Source of the DNA: Yinghuangia elevatio
GTDB taxonomy: Bacteria > Actinomycetota > Actinomycetes > Streptomycetales > Streptomycetaceae
Assembly: GCF_040649515.1 (NCBI RefSeq)
Contig: NZ_JBEZFP010000001.1
Coordinates: forward strand, 62,001 to 126,000
DNA: 64,000 bases
Direction: 5' to 3'
The notes below the pieces were generated by a model that saw only the letters and a program-made list of their open reading frames with translations, was not told the DNA's origin and searched no databases. Of this stretch, positions 42,686-51,471 are shown piece by piece. How positions within the stretch are numbered: position 1 is the first letter of the stretch; each line of letters starts with the position of its first letter. The position numbers were made by a program, and so were the translations under genes.

Positions 42686-43696
42686 TCAGGGGGTGGTGGC
42701 TCGGGTTTCGGTGGGGGTGCGGCCGTAGGCGGCTCGGTAGGCGCGGCTTAGGTCGCCGGGCTGGCGGAAGCCCCAGCGGGCGGCGATCTCGGCGATGGTG
42801 CGGTGCTTCCAGGCGGCGTCGGTGAGGTCCGCGTGGACGCGCTCCAGGCGGCGGCGCTTGATGGATGCGGCCACGGTCTCCGGCTCGGTGCGGAAGAGGT
42901 CGTGGAGGGTGCGCACGGAGATGTGGTGCCGGGCGGCGATGGTGGCGGGGGTCAGGCCCGGGTCGCCGAGGTGCAGGTCGATGAAGGCGTGGATGCGGAC
43001 CCGCAGGGCGGTGGTGCGGGTCTCGGGTGACAGCGTGTCCGGCGCGTCGAGGTGCACGGCGAGGGCGGTGACGGCCAGGTCGGCGGCGATCGCGGCGAGC
43101 TTGGCCGACTCGGGGGCACTCGCCGTACGCGCCGCCTGGGGCAGCTGGGCCAGGTACCCGGCGAGCAGCGCGGAGGCGCCGGACCGGGTGCTCAGGGTCT
43201 TGCCCAGGAGGCGGTCGGCGCGGCCGTTGCGCAGCGGGAGTTCGGCGCGCGGCAGGCGTACCAGGGTCAGTTCGGTGGGGTGTCCGAGGTCGACGAACTC
43301 GCAGGTCAGCGGATGCGAGGTGGAGAAGAGGGCCATGCTGCCGGCACCCACGTCCGCGGTTCCGCGCTCCTGCTCGATGCGGATCGGGTCGTCGGCCGAC
43401 AGCACCAGGTAGTAGTTCTCCGGGTCGTCGCGGCGGATCTGGAGCGGGGTGCGCACCGCCGTGAGCGGCGAGTTGGTGACGGCCACCACCTGGACCTCGG
43501 GCGATCCGACGGCTTCCAGCGAGCCGTGGAAGTGGGAGGCGTGCGGGCTCCGGATGTTCGTCGCCATCAGCTCGCGTTGGCAGACCTCGGCCCACCAGCT
43601 CCACCGCTCCGCCGCGGGGACGGAATCGGTGCTGACCAACCTGACCGGTCCGTCGGGAGGCGGCTCCGGGTCGGGGGTGGCGTCGAGGTTGGGCAC
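42686..43696 (-). CDS. AraC-family transcriptional regulator
   Basis: This regulator of about 336 aa has an AraC-binding-like N-terminal domain (SFHGSLEAVGSPEVQVVAV-type strand pattern, GSMALFSTSHPLTCEF) and a C-terminal AraC double HTH (LTPATIAARHHISVRTLHDLF and IAEIAARWGFRQPGDLSRAYRAAYGRTP). GTG at 43696 is the first start giving family length; the frame runs on to 44083 in low-complexity sequence. It is convergent with the Entner-Doudoroff operon. The target is unknown. Confidence 0.88.
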   Translation of the reverse strand: MPNLDATPDPEPPPDGPVRLVSTDSVPAAERWSWWAEVCQRELMATNIRSPHASHFHGSLEAVGSPEVQVVAVTNSPLTAVRTPLQIRRDDPENYYLVLSADDPIRIEQERGTADVGAGSMALFSTSHPLTCEFVDLGHPTELTLVRLPRAELPLRNGRADRLLGKTLSTRSGASALLAGYLAQLPQAARTASAPESAKLAAIAADLAVTALAVHLDAPDTLSPETRTTALRVRIHAFIDLHLGDPGLTPATIAARHHISVRTLHDLFRTEPETVAASIKRRRLERVHADLTDAAWKHRTIAEIAARWGFRQPGDLSRAYRAAYGRTPTETRATTP

Positions 43697-44157
43697 CGCA
43701 CGATGCTGGTCGGTTTTCGGACGCGCGGAAAGTAGCCATCCGGCCAAGTTCGGAGCGTCCGCCGGTGCCACGGGGGCGCAACCGGCGCAACCGGCGTGAA
43801 CGGCGCGGTGCGCAAGGCGGGTACGCAAGCTCGGCGCGTGTGCGGCGGAGACCTTCGGCGGTGCCCTCCGCCGCACACCTATACCGCAGGCGGGCGCTCG
43901 AAGCACCGCCGCGGTCATCGAGGCTGCCGGGCAGCCCACTCCGTGGTCACCATCCTCGCGAAGCGGGATCGAACCAGTACGCCAAGGTGGCCATGAGAAT
44001 TGCCGTCCTCGACCAGGCCCCGACACCGCGGTCCTTGGCGTGATGCTCACTCTGCCTGGACGCACGCGCCGGGTCATGCGCACAGAGCGCGGGGATCATG
44101 TGCAACAAGCGCGGAGCGGGCGTACGCCCCGGCGCGCGGGCCCGAAGCCGCGGGCGC
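43697..44157. other. 461-bp region without a supported gene
   Basis: It contains short tandem units (GCAACCGGC twice near 43780, then GTGAACGGC) and several open frames with no family signal or ribosome site. Promoter elements for the AraC gene probably lie at its left end. Nothing else is seen. Confidence 0.5.
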
Positions 44158-44802
44158 TCAGGAGCCTTCCGGCGGGGCGAGGGGGACGAGGGCGCCGGTG
44201 AGAATCGCCGTGAGGTGGGCCTCATACTCGGCGCGGGTGAGCTCGCCGGTACGGACGATGGCGTCGGGGCGCGGCGAGACGTCACCGCGGGCGGCGCGCT
44301 GGGCGCACAGCAGGCCGACCATCTGGACGGCCAGGAAGGCGCGTTCGCGGTAGGCGTCGGGCGTCGGCGGGTGCAGCGCGGCGATGGCGGCGTCGACGAC
44401 GGCGAGGACGTCGTCGCCGCCGAGGTAGGGGGCCACCGCGGAGGTGGGGTCGGCGATGAGGCGTACCGAGATCTGCAGGTAGGCGCGATCCGCCGGGGAC
44501 CCGTACAGCAGTTCGGTGATGGGCAGCACCAGGGCCCGGGCGTAGCCGACCGGGTCGCCGGGAGTCCGGCCGGCCTCGGCGAGCAGGTCGGCGCGGCGGG
44601 CGGCGATGACCGGGACGTGCCGGTCGAGGATGGCGCGCAGCAGGCCGTCGCGTCCGCCGAAGTGGTAGTGCACGGCACCGGTGTTGCGCTGCCCCGCGGC
44701 CTTGGTGATCTCGCCGAGCGGTACGTCGAGCCCCTTCTCGACGAAGAGGAGCTCGGCGGCGTCGACGAGCGATCGGCGCGTCGGCCCGGAATCGCGTGGC
44801 AT
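44158..44802 (-). CDS. TetR-family regulator
   Basis: This 214-aa TetR repressor has the N-terminal HTH RRSLVDAAELLFVEKGLDVPLGEITKAAGQRNTGAVHYHFGG, a textbook TetR recognition region, followed by a ligand domain with DPTSAVAPYLGGDD. It is divergent from the N-acyl-D-amino-acid deacylase-like gene across a 245-bp region that includes a tandem array, and probably regulates it (inference). Confidence 0.92.
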   Translation of the reverse strand: MPRDSGPTRRSLVDAAELLFVEKGLDVPLGEITKAAGQRNTGAVHYHFGGRDGLLRAILDRHVPVIAARRADLLAEAGRTPGDPVGYARALVLPITELLYGSPADRAYLQISVRLIADPTSAVAPYLGGDDVLAVVDAAIAALHPPTPDAYRERAFLAVQMVGLLCAQRAARGDVSPRPDAIVRTGELTRAEYEAHLTAILTGALVPLAPPEGS

Positions 44803-44868
44803 GTCCGGAGGATAGCGACGCCGTGCCGAGCGATCGTCACCGTGATGCGCCCCCGCCCGGCGGACGCG

Positions 44869-45000
44869 CCTCGACCTCGTGGATGTGCGCCTCGACCTCG
44901 ATGCGCCTCGACCGTAGACGTGCCTTGACCGCGGATGTGTCGACCTCGGATGTTTCTTGACCTCGGATGTGCCCTGACCTCGGATGTGCCTTGACCTCGT
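44869..45000. repeat. Degenerate about 17-bp tandem array (TTGACCTCGGATGTGCC)
   Basis: About eight units, the later ones near-identical, each carrying TTGACC or CTCGACC followed by TCGGATGTG. TTGACC appears at 44925, 44957 and 44991, resembling -35 boxes. It lies between the divergent TetR and amidohydrolase genes. Confidence 0.75.
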
Positions 45001-45047
45001 CGGCGGACCGTATTAAACACAATCTTTAAAACGAGGAGGTCCCTGGC

Positions 45048-46757
45048 ATGCCCACCTACGAGATCGTGATCAAGAACGGCATCGTCGTCGACGGCTCCGG
45101 CACCCCGCGCTTCCGCGGCGACGTCGCGGTCAGCGGCGGCCGGATCGCCCGCATCGGCCGCATCCCCGCCGAGGAAGGCGCACGCGTCATCGACGCGACC
45201 GGCCTGATCGTCGCGCCCGGCTTCATCGACCTGCACACGCACTACGACGCGCAGGTCTTCTGGGACCCGTACGTGACCACCTCCGGCTGGCACGGCGTCA
45301 CCTCCGTCGTCACCGGCAACTGCGGCTTCGGCTTCGCCCCCGTGCGCCCCGAGGAGCGCGAGCGCGCGATGTTGTCGATGACCGCCGTCGAGGACATCCC
45401 CACCGAGACCCTGCGCCTCGGACTGCCTTGGGACTGGGTCTCGTTCCCGGAGTACTTGGACAGCCTGGAGCGCACCCCCAAGGCCGTGAACGTCCTGCCG
45501 TACGTCCCGCTCAACCCCCTCCTCGTCTGGGTCCTCGGCCTGGAGCGCGCCAAGGCCGGCGACAAGCCGACCCCCGAAGAGAACGCCGAGATCGCGCGCA
45601 TCCTCACCGAGGCCATGGAGGCCGGCGCGGGCGGCTGGTCCGCGCAGTGCCTGGGCCGTCCCGGGCACCCCGAGGACCGCCTCCTGCAGGGCGACTTCGA
45701 CGGGACACCGATGCCGACCGACGTGATGTGGCCGGAGACGCGCGTGGCGGTCGCCGAGGCACTGGCCCGCCTGGGCCGCGGCTTCATGCAGCTCTCCGGC
45801 ACCTCGATCACCGAGGAGGAGTTCGAGAGCCTGGTCGAGATCAGCGGACGCCCGCTCATCTGGAACGCGGTCATCGCCAACACCCGCAGCGGCGGACTGT
45901 ACCGGCGCAAGATCGAGTGGCTCAAGAAGTGCCAGGAGAGGGGCCTGCCGATCTACGGCCAGGCGATGACGACCGACGTACCGGTCCCCTTCAGCTGGCT
46001 GTACGGCGGCCTCAGCGTCCGCCCGCCGGTCTCCACCGTGTTCGAGGCCGAGACGGTCGAGGAGAAGATCGCCCTCCTGAACGACCCGCGGATCCGGGCC
46101 GAGCTCAGGGAGTTCGACCCGTTCGTGTACCACGCGTACCCGGACATGCGGCTCCACAAGACGTTCACCGAGGAGTACAAGCAATACGAGGGCCTGCGCT
46201 TCAAGGAGATCGGCGAGCGCATCGGCCGCGACCCCATCGACATCCTGTGCGACGTCACCGTCGCCGACGGCCTGCGCACCGAGGTGCACACCGGGCAGTT
46301 CAACGCGTCGCTCGAAGGGCTGAAGGAACTCGTCGACTACGAGTACCTCATCCCCGGCCTGTCCGACGGCGGCGCGCACCTGAAGACGCTGAGTGCGGGC
46401 ATGTACGGCACCGAGTACATCGTCGAGTACGTCCGCAAGCACGGCTGGACCAGCCTGGAGCGCGCCCACTGGCGGCTCTCCGCGCTGCCGGCGCACTGCG
46501 CGGGCTTCACCGACCGCGGCATCCTGCGCGAAGGCGCCGCGGCGGACATCATCGTGTACGACTACGACCGCCTCGCGTACGGCGACCCGGAGTTCCGCCA
46601 CGACCTGCCCGCCGGGCAGTTGCGTACGGTCATCTCCGCGACCGGTTACCGCTACATCCTGGTCAACGGCCAGGTGACGGTCGAGGACGACAAAGAGGTC
46701 GGCGTGCACTCCGGCGAGTTGCTCCGGCACGGCACCAGCGGGGACACCAGCGCCTGA
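45048..46757 (+). CDS. N-acyl-D-amino-acid deacylase-type amidohydrolase
   Basis: This 569-aa metallo-dependent amidohydrolase shows the HxH metal motif in GFIDLHTHYDAQ, TGNCGFGFAPVRP typical of D-aminoacylases, and the late catalytic Asp in LSDGGAHLK; the C-terminal ADIIVYDYDRL closes the composite beta-sandwich. D-aminoacylases remove N-acyl groups from D-amino acids, but this family includes other specificities. GAGGAGGT is seven bases before the ATG. The short AT-rich TTAAACACAATCTTTAA just upstream could be a TetR operator. Confidence 0.88.
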   Translation: MPTYEIVIKNGIVVDGSGTPRFRGDVAVSGGRIARIGRIPAEEGARVIDATGLIVAPGFIDLHTHYDAQVFWDPYVTTSGWHGVTSVVTGNCGFGFAPVRPEERERAMLSMTAVEDIPTETLRLGLPWDWVSFPEYLDSLERTPKAVNVLPYVPLNPLLVWVLGLERAKAGDKPTPEENAEIARILTEAMEAGAGGWSAQCLGRPGHPEDRLLQGDFDGTPMPTDVMWPETRVAVAEALARLGRGFMQLSGTSITEEEFESLVEISGRPLIWNAVIANTRSGGLYRRKIEWLKKCQERGLPIYGQAMTTDVPVPFSWLYGGLSVRPPVSTVFEAETVEEKIALLNDPRIRAELREFDPFVYHAYPDMRLHKTFTEEYKQYEGLRFKEIGERIGRDPIDILCDVTVADGLRTEVHTGQFNASLEGLKELVDYEYLIPGLSDGGAHLKTLSAGMYGTEYIVEYVRKHGWTSLERAHWRLSALPAHCAGFTDRGILREGAAADIIVYDYDRLAYGDPEFRHDLPAGQLRTVISATGYRYILVNGQVTVEDDKEVGVHSGELLRHGTSGDTSA

Positions 46758-47006
46758 CTGACGCCGCGTCAGCACCGCTGACCGACCTCCCCGCCACACC
46801 GGGTCCGCGCCACGACGCCACGTCGTCGGCGCGGGCCCGTCGCGCGCATCACCCACTCATCTACGCCGCAGCCACGGTCGGTTGCCCACCGGCCACAACG
46901 CGTCGGCTTTCGGCCGATTCCCCGCTAGGGCCCCAGGTCGGGAACAGATTCGCGCCCGCGCGTGCTGTGTCGTTCAGGGAGCCGGTACGCCGGACGGGAG
47001 GTGTCC

Positions 47007-47849
47007 GTGGTCCACGACGTGATGAGCGTGATGCCCGCGCCGCTGGTCCTCGTGCTGGTCGGCCTCGCGGTCACCGCCGAGTCGGCCCTCCTGTTCGGAC
47101 TCGTCCTCCCGGGTTCGACCCTCCTCCTGACCCTCGGCCTGGTGACCCGCCTCGGCGAGGTCCCGCTCTCGGCCGCGATACCGGTCGCGATCGCCGCCGC
47201 GGTGCTCGGCGGCCAGCTCGCCTACCTGCGCGGACGCCACCACACCGGCAAACCCCGGTCCGCCGGCCCCCTGCACGCGACGATCGAGCGGGCGGAGAGC
47301 ATGGTGGCGCGCCACGGCGTGTGGTCGATAGCGATCGCCCAGTGGATAGCGGGGCTGCGTACGTTCACTCCGCGCCTCGCCGGCCGCGCCCGCGTCCCGT
47401 ACCGCGTCTTCGGCCTCACCCAGATCGTCGTGGCGGCCACGTGGGCCGCCTCGTTCGTGTCGCTCGGACACTTCGCCGGGCTCGCGATGCAGCAGCGCAT
47501 CGGCACGGCCGCGACCATCGCGGGAATCGTGGTCGTCGTCGGCGGACTGGTCGTGTACGCCGTACGCCGCCGCACCACCCGCGCCGCGCCGTCCCCGGCC
47601 GCTGCCGCCACGCAGCCATCCGGACCGGCCCCCACTCCATCCCCGGCCCCGGTCGGGATCTCCGCGTCGGCTGCCGCAGCGACCTCCGTCTCGGGCGCCC
47701 TCTCGGAGCCCGTCTCGGCCTCCGCGTTGGCCTCCGCCCCCAGCTACGCCCCGCCCCCGCGCGCGCCCGTCCCCTCCCGCGCCCCTGGACGCCTCGAACC
47801 CCTGCCTGGAACCTGGCCGGTCGGCCCCTGGATGTGCTTCCCCTGGTGA
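47007..47849 (+). CDS. DedA-family membrane protein
   Basis: This 280-aa DedA/VTT-domain protein has hallmarks ESALLFGLVLPGSTLLLTLG (acidic plus PGS turn) and AQWIAGLRTFTPRLAGRARVPYRVF (the Arg/Gly-rich re-entrant motif). The family flips or transports lipids such as undecaprenyl phosphate or phosphatidylethanolamine. The last 100 residues are Ala/Pro/Ser-rich and unlike the family. Start candidates are GTG 47007 (GGGAGG just upstream), GTG 47001 and ATG 47022. Confidence 0.85.
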   Translation: MVHDVMSVMPAPLVLVLVGLAVTAESALLFGLVLPGSTLLLTLGLVTRLGEVPLSAAIPVAIAAAVLGGQLAYLRGRHHTGKPRSAGPLHATIERAESMVARHGVWSIAIAQWIAGLRTFTPRLAGRARVPYRVFGLTQIVVAATWAASFVSLGHFAGLAMQQRIGTAATIAGIVVVVGGLVVYAVRRRTTRAAPSPAAAATQPSGPAPTPSPAPVGISASAAAATSVSGALSEPVSASALASAPSYAPPPRAPVPSRAPGRLEPLPGTWPVGPWMCFPW

Positions 47850-47943
47850 AATCCGCGCGGTTCGCCCGCCGGTTGGGCAACTCCGCGACGGGTAGCGCCC
47901 CTTGGCACGGGGTAAAGCTCCTGGACCGTCGAGGGGAGGCACC

Positions 47944-48015
47944 TTGTCGAAGAAGACGAGGAAACGGAAGACCCGCCGGAAAAACCGGGCGAACCACGGC
48001 AAGCGGCCGGCCTGA
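47944..48015 (+). CDS. Tiny highly basic protein (23 aa)
   Basis: TTG at 47944 with GGGGAGG four bases upstream encodes SKKTRKRKTRRKNRANHGKR and a final PA, then stop. The composition (Lys/Arg-rich, ANHGKRP ending) matches very small basic proteins seen in many streptomycetes, which may associate with ribosomes or nucleic acid (inference). It is too short for most gene finders. Confidence 0.55.
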   Translation: MSKKTRKRKTRRKNRANHGKRPA

Positions 48016-48140
48016 CACAGGAGCCGACACGGGCACCGCACACGGGCACCACACACAGCACTGAACAGAGGCGCTGACACAGGCACTCAACACGGGCGCT
48101 GAGCACGACGCTGAGCACGGCGCCGAGCTAGGGCCCGCAC
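48016..48140. repeat. Degenerate 10-12-bp repeats (GACACGGGC / GAGCACGGCGC)
   Basis: Imperfect units such as GACACGGGCACC, CACACGGGCACC, GACACAGGCACT, AACACGGGCGCT, GAGCACGACGCT and GAGCACGGCGCC run in tandem after the tiny basic gene. No coding sense. Confidence 0.55.
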
Positions 48141-48209
48141 ACAGGCACGCGGCGCCGGAGACCGGGCGCCGAAGCCGAGCGCACGCGAACACCAGGTGCC
48201 CACACGAGA

Positions 48210-48246
48210 GTCCCGCACCGCGGACCGCGCGGTGCGGGACGTTTTT
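48210..48246. terminator. Strong intrinsic terminator
   Basis: Perfect 13-bp arms GTCCCGCACCGCG (48210-48222) and CGCGGTGCGGGAC (48228-48240) with 5-nt loop and TTTTT at 48242-48246. It lies between plus-strand genes and the convergent SH3-like gene. Confidence 0.88.
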
Positions 48247-48277
48247 CTCGTGGCCGCCGTCCCCCGTCCGTCCCCGC

Positions 48278-48691
48278 TCAGCAGGGATCGGCGATCTTGT
48301 CGACGGTCACGTGCGTGTTGACGGCGGTGTCCGGGACGAACCCGGTCAGGCCGTCAATGGTGACGCGGTCCCAGATGCGGCTGGTGCCGCCCCAACCGAC
48401 GGACTCGGGCCCGTCGGTGTGGCAGAGGACCTCGACCGTACGCCCGACCGGCAGATCCGCCAGCTTGGGCGAACCGGCGTTCGGCTCGGCGAAGAGCGCG
48501 ATGCCTTCCGGCTGCGCTATGGACACCTCGCGCGGGGTCGCCGGACGGTCGTCCGGGTTGCCGCGAATCGCTCCGAGGACGACCAGGATCACCACGGCCA
48601 CGACAATGCCGGGGCCGGTCCAGCCGGGCTGCGGTGTGTGGACGGTGACGGTCGAACCGTTGGGTACTCGTACGTTGCTGGTCTCGAACAT
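48278..48691 (-). CDS. Single-pass membrane protein with SH3-like domain
   Basis: This 137-aa protein has one hydrophobic helix (GIVVAVVILVVLGAI) near residue 28, then an extracytoplasmic bacterial SH3-type region: IALFAEPNAGSPKLADLPVGRTVEVLCHT and WDRVTIDGLTGFVPDTAV, with a Cys pair that may form a disulfide. Such domains often bind the cell wall. ATG 48691 (MFETSNVRVPN) starts the family-like part; the open frame upstream is Arg-rich and rejected. The 467 bp upstream holds no supported gene. Confidence 0.78.
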   Translation of the reverse strand: MFETSNVRVPNGSTVTVHTPQPGWTGPGIVVAVVILVVLGAIRGNPDDRPATPREVSIAQPEGIALFAEPNAGSPKLADLPVGRTVEVLCHTDGPESVGWGGTSRIWDRVTIDGLTGFVPDTAVNTHVTVDKIADPC

Positions 48692-49158
48692 GACGGGATC
48701 ACATCCCCCGATACCGAAGTACAGCCCGCCACGCGCCGCGTGGACGACGGCGGTGGGCCGCTGGCCCTTACCACCGCCAACACCCTTCGATAGCCTGGGA
48801 ATCTGGCGCGAGTCCCGAGGGCTGCGAAGGCTGCTGTCGGCGATTCGACGGGGAGAGGCGGTGCGCCGACCGTGAATCGGCCTACCGTCTCTCCCCACAT
48901 ACGCGAGCGCCACAGGGGGGAGGTGTCGTTCTGGCACTGACGCGCCCCCGGCGCCCCACCCCTTCCTGCCGGACAAGGTGACCTCGCCCGGCGCGGAGGG
49001 GCAATCCCCTGTCGACTTTGTGTCGTTCGTCGACGATTCTGGGGATCCTCCTTATTGCGGCGGCAGTTGCCGCCAACCGTTGCGGACCCTCGTGCCAACG
49101 ACGCCACGACTCCCGCTGCGGCTGACTTCTCGTGTCCAGTGTTGAGGGAGAAGAAGGC

Positions 49159-49347
49159 GTGGCAGAGATCATCAGCATCAAATCGGCGTGGCGCCGCAGC
49201 AGTTACAGCGGCAACAGCGGGAACTGCATCGAGGCTCGGTCGGACACGTCGGTCTGGGTACGCGACTCCCGACGTCCCCTCGTTGCCCCGCTCGGCTTCC
49301 CGGCCGGCGCGTGGTCGGACTTCGTGGCGCGGATACACACAGACTGA
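49159..49347 (+). CDS. DUF397-domain protein
   Basis: This 62-aa DUF397 protein shows WRRSSYSGNSGNCIEARSD, VWVRDSR and WSDFVARI, in family order. DUF397 proteins are acidic or neutral partners of XRE-DUF5753 regulators in streptomycetes. Here the DUF5753 gene lies 276 bp away, convergent, so pairing is plausible. GTG at 49159 is the family-like start. Confidence 0.88.
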   Translation: MAEIISIKSAWRRSSYSGNSGNCIEARSDTSVWVRDSRRPLVAPLGFPAGAWSDFVARIHTD

Positions 49348-49349
49348 CC

Positions 49350-49436
49350 GACCGGACCACGCGAACAGACGCGACCCGAGCGACCCAGACGACCCTGATG
49401 ACCCAAATGACCCAGGCGACCGAACGAGCCGAACCG
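49350..49436. repeat. Degenerate 9-bp tandem repeat (GACCCnnnn)
   Basis: After the DUF397 stop, units such as GACCCAGAC, GACCCTGAT, GACCCAAAT, GACCCAGGC and GACCGAACG run in tandem. It resembles in period and GACC core the array at 14973-15082. Confidence 0.6.
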
Positions 49437-49622
49437 CGGGCATGCGCACCCCCGTTGCACCGAAACGCTGCGTGCCGCACATGCCCACACCCCCTCTGTA
49501 TGCCACTGTGACCGCTACCGCTCTACCACTTAGCGATCCGCCCTAGAGACGAATGCCATATGGCACTTTGACCACGGTTCTATTGCACAACAGCAGCAGC
49601 GTTGTGACAAGGGGGAGTTGCC

Positions 49623-50474
49623 TCAAGTAAGGCGTTCCAGCGCGTCATCGATCAATTTGATGGGATCCACGGCCCCCGCGGCCTCCTCCAACTGCCAGAA
49701 GGACTCCAGGTACTCCTGCGGTTTGCGCTCGGTCGGCTCGGAGATGATCATGCTGCCCTCGGCGCCCTCGATGTACAGCACGAGCGAGGCGTCGTCCGGG
49801 AATTCGAACACCACATAGCCTCGGCGGTGGCGCGGGTAAAGCCCTTCGCTGAACGGCATGATCTGCAGCGTCAGGTCGGGCCGCTGCGCCATGGTCCGCA
49901 GGTGGAGCAACTGGGCGCGCATCACGGCCCGTCCGCCCACCACACGGCGGATGACCGACTCGTCGATGATGAAGTGTGTCTCCGGCGGCGTCTCGCGCTC
50001 GAACAACTTCTGTCGTTCCATGCGCAGTTCGATGGCCTTGGGGTTCACCGGGCTGCGCCCGCTCGTGTTGAGCATCGCCTGTTCGGCGTACTCGGGTGTC
50101 TGCAGAAGGCCCGGAACAATGGTGATCTCGAAGTTGCGGATCACCGAGGCAACGGTCTCGTAGCCGATGTACGCCGCGTAGTCCCGGTTGATCACATCGG
50201 CGAAGCGGTCCCACCACGCGGTGCGGCGCACGTCCTTGGACAGGGCCAACAGCTGTTCCTGGAGCGCGGGTTCGACCCCGTAGTGGTTGAGCAGCACCCG
50301 CAGGTCATTGGTGGAGATCCGGTTTCTGCCGCCCTCGATGCGGATCAGCTTGCTGAGCGACCAGTCCATCTCGTCGGCCACCTGCTGTTGCGTGAACCTG
50401 CGTTGCTCCCGAAGCCGCCGCAGTTCGGCCCTCAGTCGGCCAAGCGAAACCAGCGGGTCCGGACTCTGGGGCAT
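49623..50474 (-). CDS. XRE-DUF5753 helix-turn-helix regulator
   Basis: This 283-aa protein has the N-terminal HTH FTQQQVADEMDWSLSKLIRIEGG followed by DUF5753 (IVPGLLQTPEYAEQAML, IDESVIRRVVGG, LQIMPFSEGLYP, YVVFEFPDDASLVLYIEG). It is a chromosomal homologue of the element-borne regulator at 28050-28898, in the same class but clearly diverged. Its likely partner is the DUF397 gene. The promoter region upstream carries one copy of a 28-bp repeat. Confidence 0.92.
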   Translation of the reverse strand: MPQSPDPLVSLGRLRAELRRLREQRRFTQQQVADEMDWSLSKLIRIEGGRNRISTNDLRVLLNHYGVEPALQEQLLALSKDVRRTAWWDRFADVINRDYAAYIGYETVASVIRNFEITIVPGLLQTPEYAEQAMLNTSGRSPVNPKAIELRMERQKLFERETPPETHFIIDESVIRRVVGGRAVMRAQLLHLRTMAQRPDLTLQIMPFSEGLYPRHRRGYVVFEFPDDASLVLYIEGAEGSMIISEPTERKPQEYLESFWQLEEAAGAVDPIKLIDDALERLT

Positions 50475-50535
50475 AGCTGATCCCTGCCTCGGTAGGCACT
50501 CAAAGGTGCTGAAGATATGTCAAACACACTTACGG

Positions 50536-50836
50536 CAATCTGCCTAGTGGCAGTTGGCCAGTCAGCAACGAGCCTAGTACCGCTCGGGCGTTGAATCAGC
50601 CGAACACGCCAGCGGGTTCGCCATCCACCCGGACTTCACACGCACGTCATTCCCGCATTGACGTCGCCCGCATCGAGCCGCCGGAGGTGCCTCGGAGACA
50701 CCCCGGAGGCACCTCGGAGGCACACACCGGGCGCCCGGCAGGCCCGCGGCGGACGCGGAGCGGGCGTACGGCGGAGGCCGGGCAATGCACACAGAGGACA
50801 CGGGCAGCAATCTGCTTGGTGGCAGTTGGCCAGTCG
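50536..50836. repeat. 28-bp direct repeat (two copies 273 bp apart)
   Basis: Copies at 50536-50563 and 50809-50836 begin CAATCTGC and end GTGGCAGTTGGCCAGTC, with two mismatches in 28 bp; similarity continues in the following GACAAGCC/AACGAGCC. The first copy includes CTGCC-TAGT-GGCAG. The first lies about 62 bp upstream of the XRE start. Between them is a GGTGCCTC/GAGGCACC inverted repeat. No supported gene lies in 50475-50943. Confidence 0.75.
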
Positions 50837-50943
50837 GCCGGTCGGCGACAAGCCCGGCGCCGACCACCGGACCACCGAACCTGAGACATACTTCCGATCA
50901 GGAAAACTTGCGCGCTTTGCCCTATATGTCGATCGATCGGCGT

Positions 50944-51375
50944 TCAGCCGTACATCCGGCGCATGGCGAAGTTGATCATCTGTTCGATCGCCTTGGCGTC
51001 GAACATCACACGGTGCTCGCCGTCCAGGTCGAGGACGAAGCCGTACCCGTTGGGCAGCAGGTCCAGCACCTCGGCACCGGTGACGGTGAAGTGGCGGGAC
51101 TCCTCGCCCGCGTACCGCTTGAGCTCCTCCAGCGAGGAGAACATCGGGATCACCGGTTCGGGGGTGTTGTGCAGCGCCAGGAAGCCCGGTCGTTCGCCGC
51201 GGGGGCAGAAGACCTTGGAGGCTATGAAGACGGACTGGAAGTCCTCGCCGCTCATCAGGCCGGTGGCGAATCCGCGCACGGCGTCGGTCAGGCTCGGGCC
51301 CTCTGCCCGTACCTGCGGTTCCTCGGTCGCGTAGCCGTACACGACAACCGAGGTTAGCGCCTCTCCGGCGCTCAT
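50944..51375 (-). CDS. SseB-family protein
   Basis: This 143-aa actinomycete SseB N-terminal-like domain protein shows VFIASKVFCPRGERPGFLAL, PVIPMFSSLEELKRYAG and VLDLLPNGYGFVLDLDG, in family order. The name derives from a type III secretion effector homologue, but actinomycete members are small cytosolic proteins of unknown role. ATG at 51375 fits the family start. Divergent from the acyl-CoA dehydrogenase. Confidence 0.85.
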   Translation of the reverse strand: MSAGEALTSVVVYGYATEEPQVRAEGPSLTDAVRGFATGLMSGEDFQSVFIASKVFCPRGERPGFLALHNTPEPVIPMFSSLEELKRYAGEESRHFTVTGAEVLDLLPNGYGFVLDLDGEHRVMFDAKAIEQMINFAMRRMYG

Positions 51376-51471
51376 TCGGCCGGGTCGGGGATTGCCAAAG
51401 TTACCGACGGGTAGAATCATTGGGTTACCAGTCAGTACAGCCAGCCGGAAACGAACAGGCGGAGCCACACC

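Noticed and set aside
44869..45022. Minus-strand ORF through the 17-bp repeat array
   Set aside because: It merely translates the tandem repeat and has no ribosome site or family similarity.
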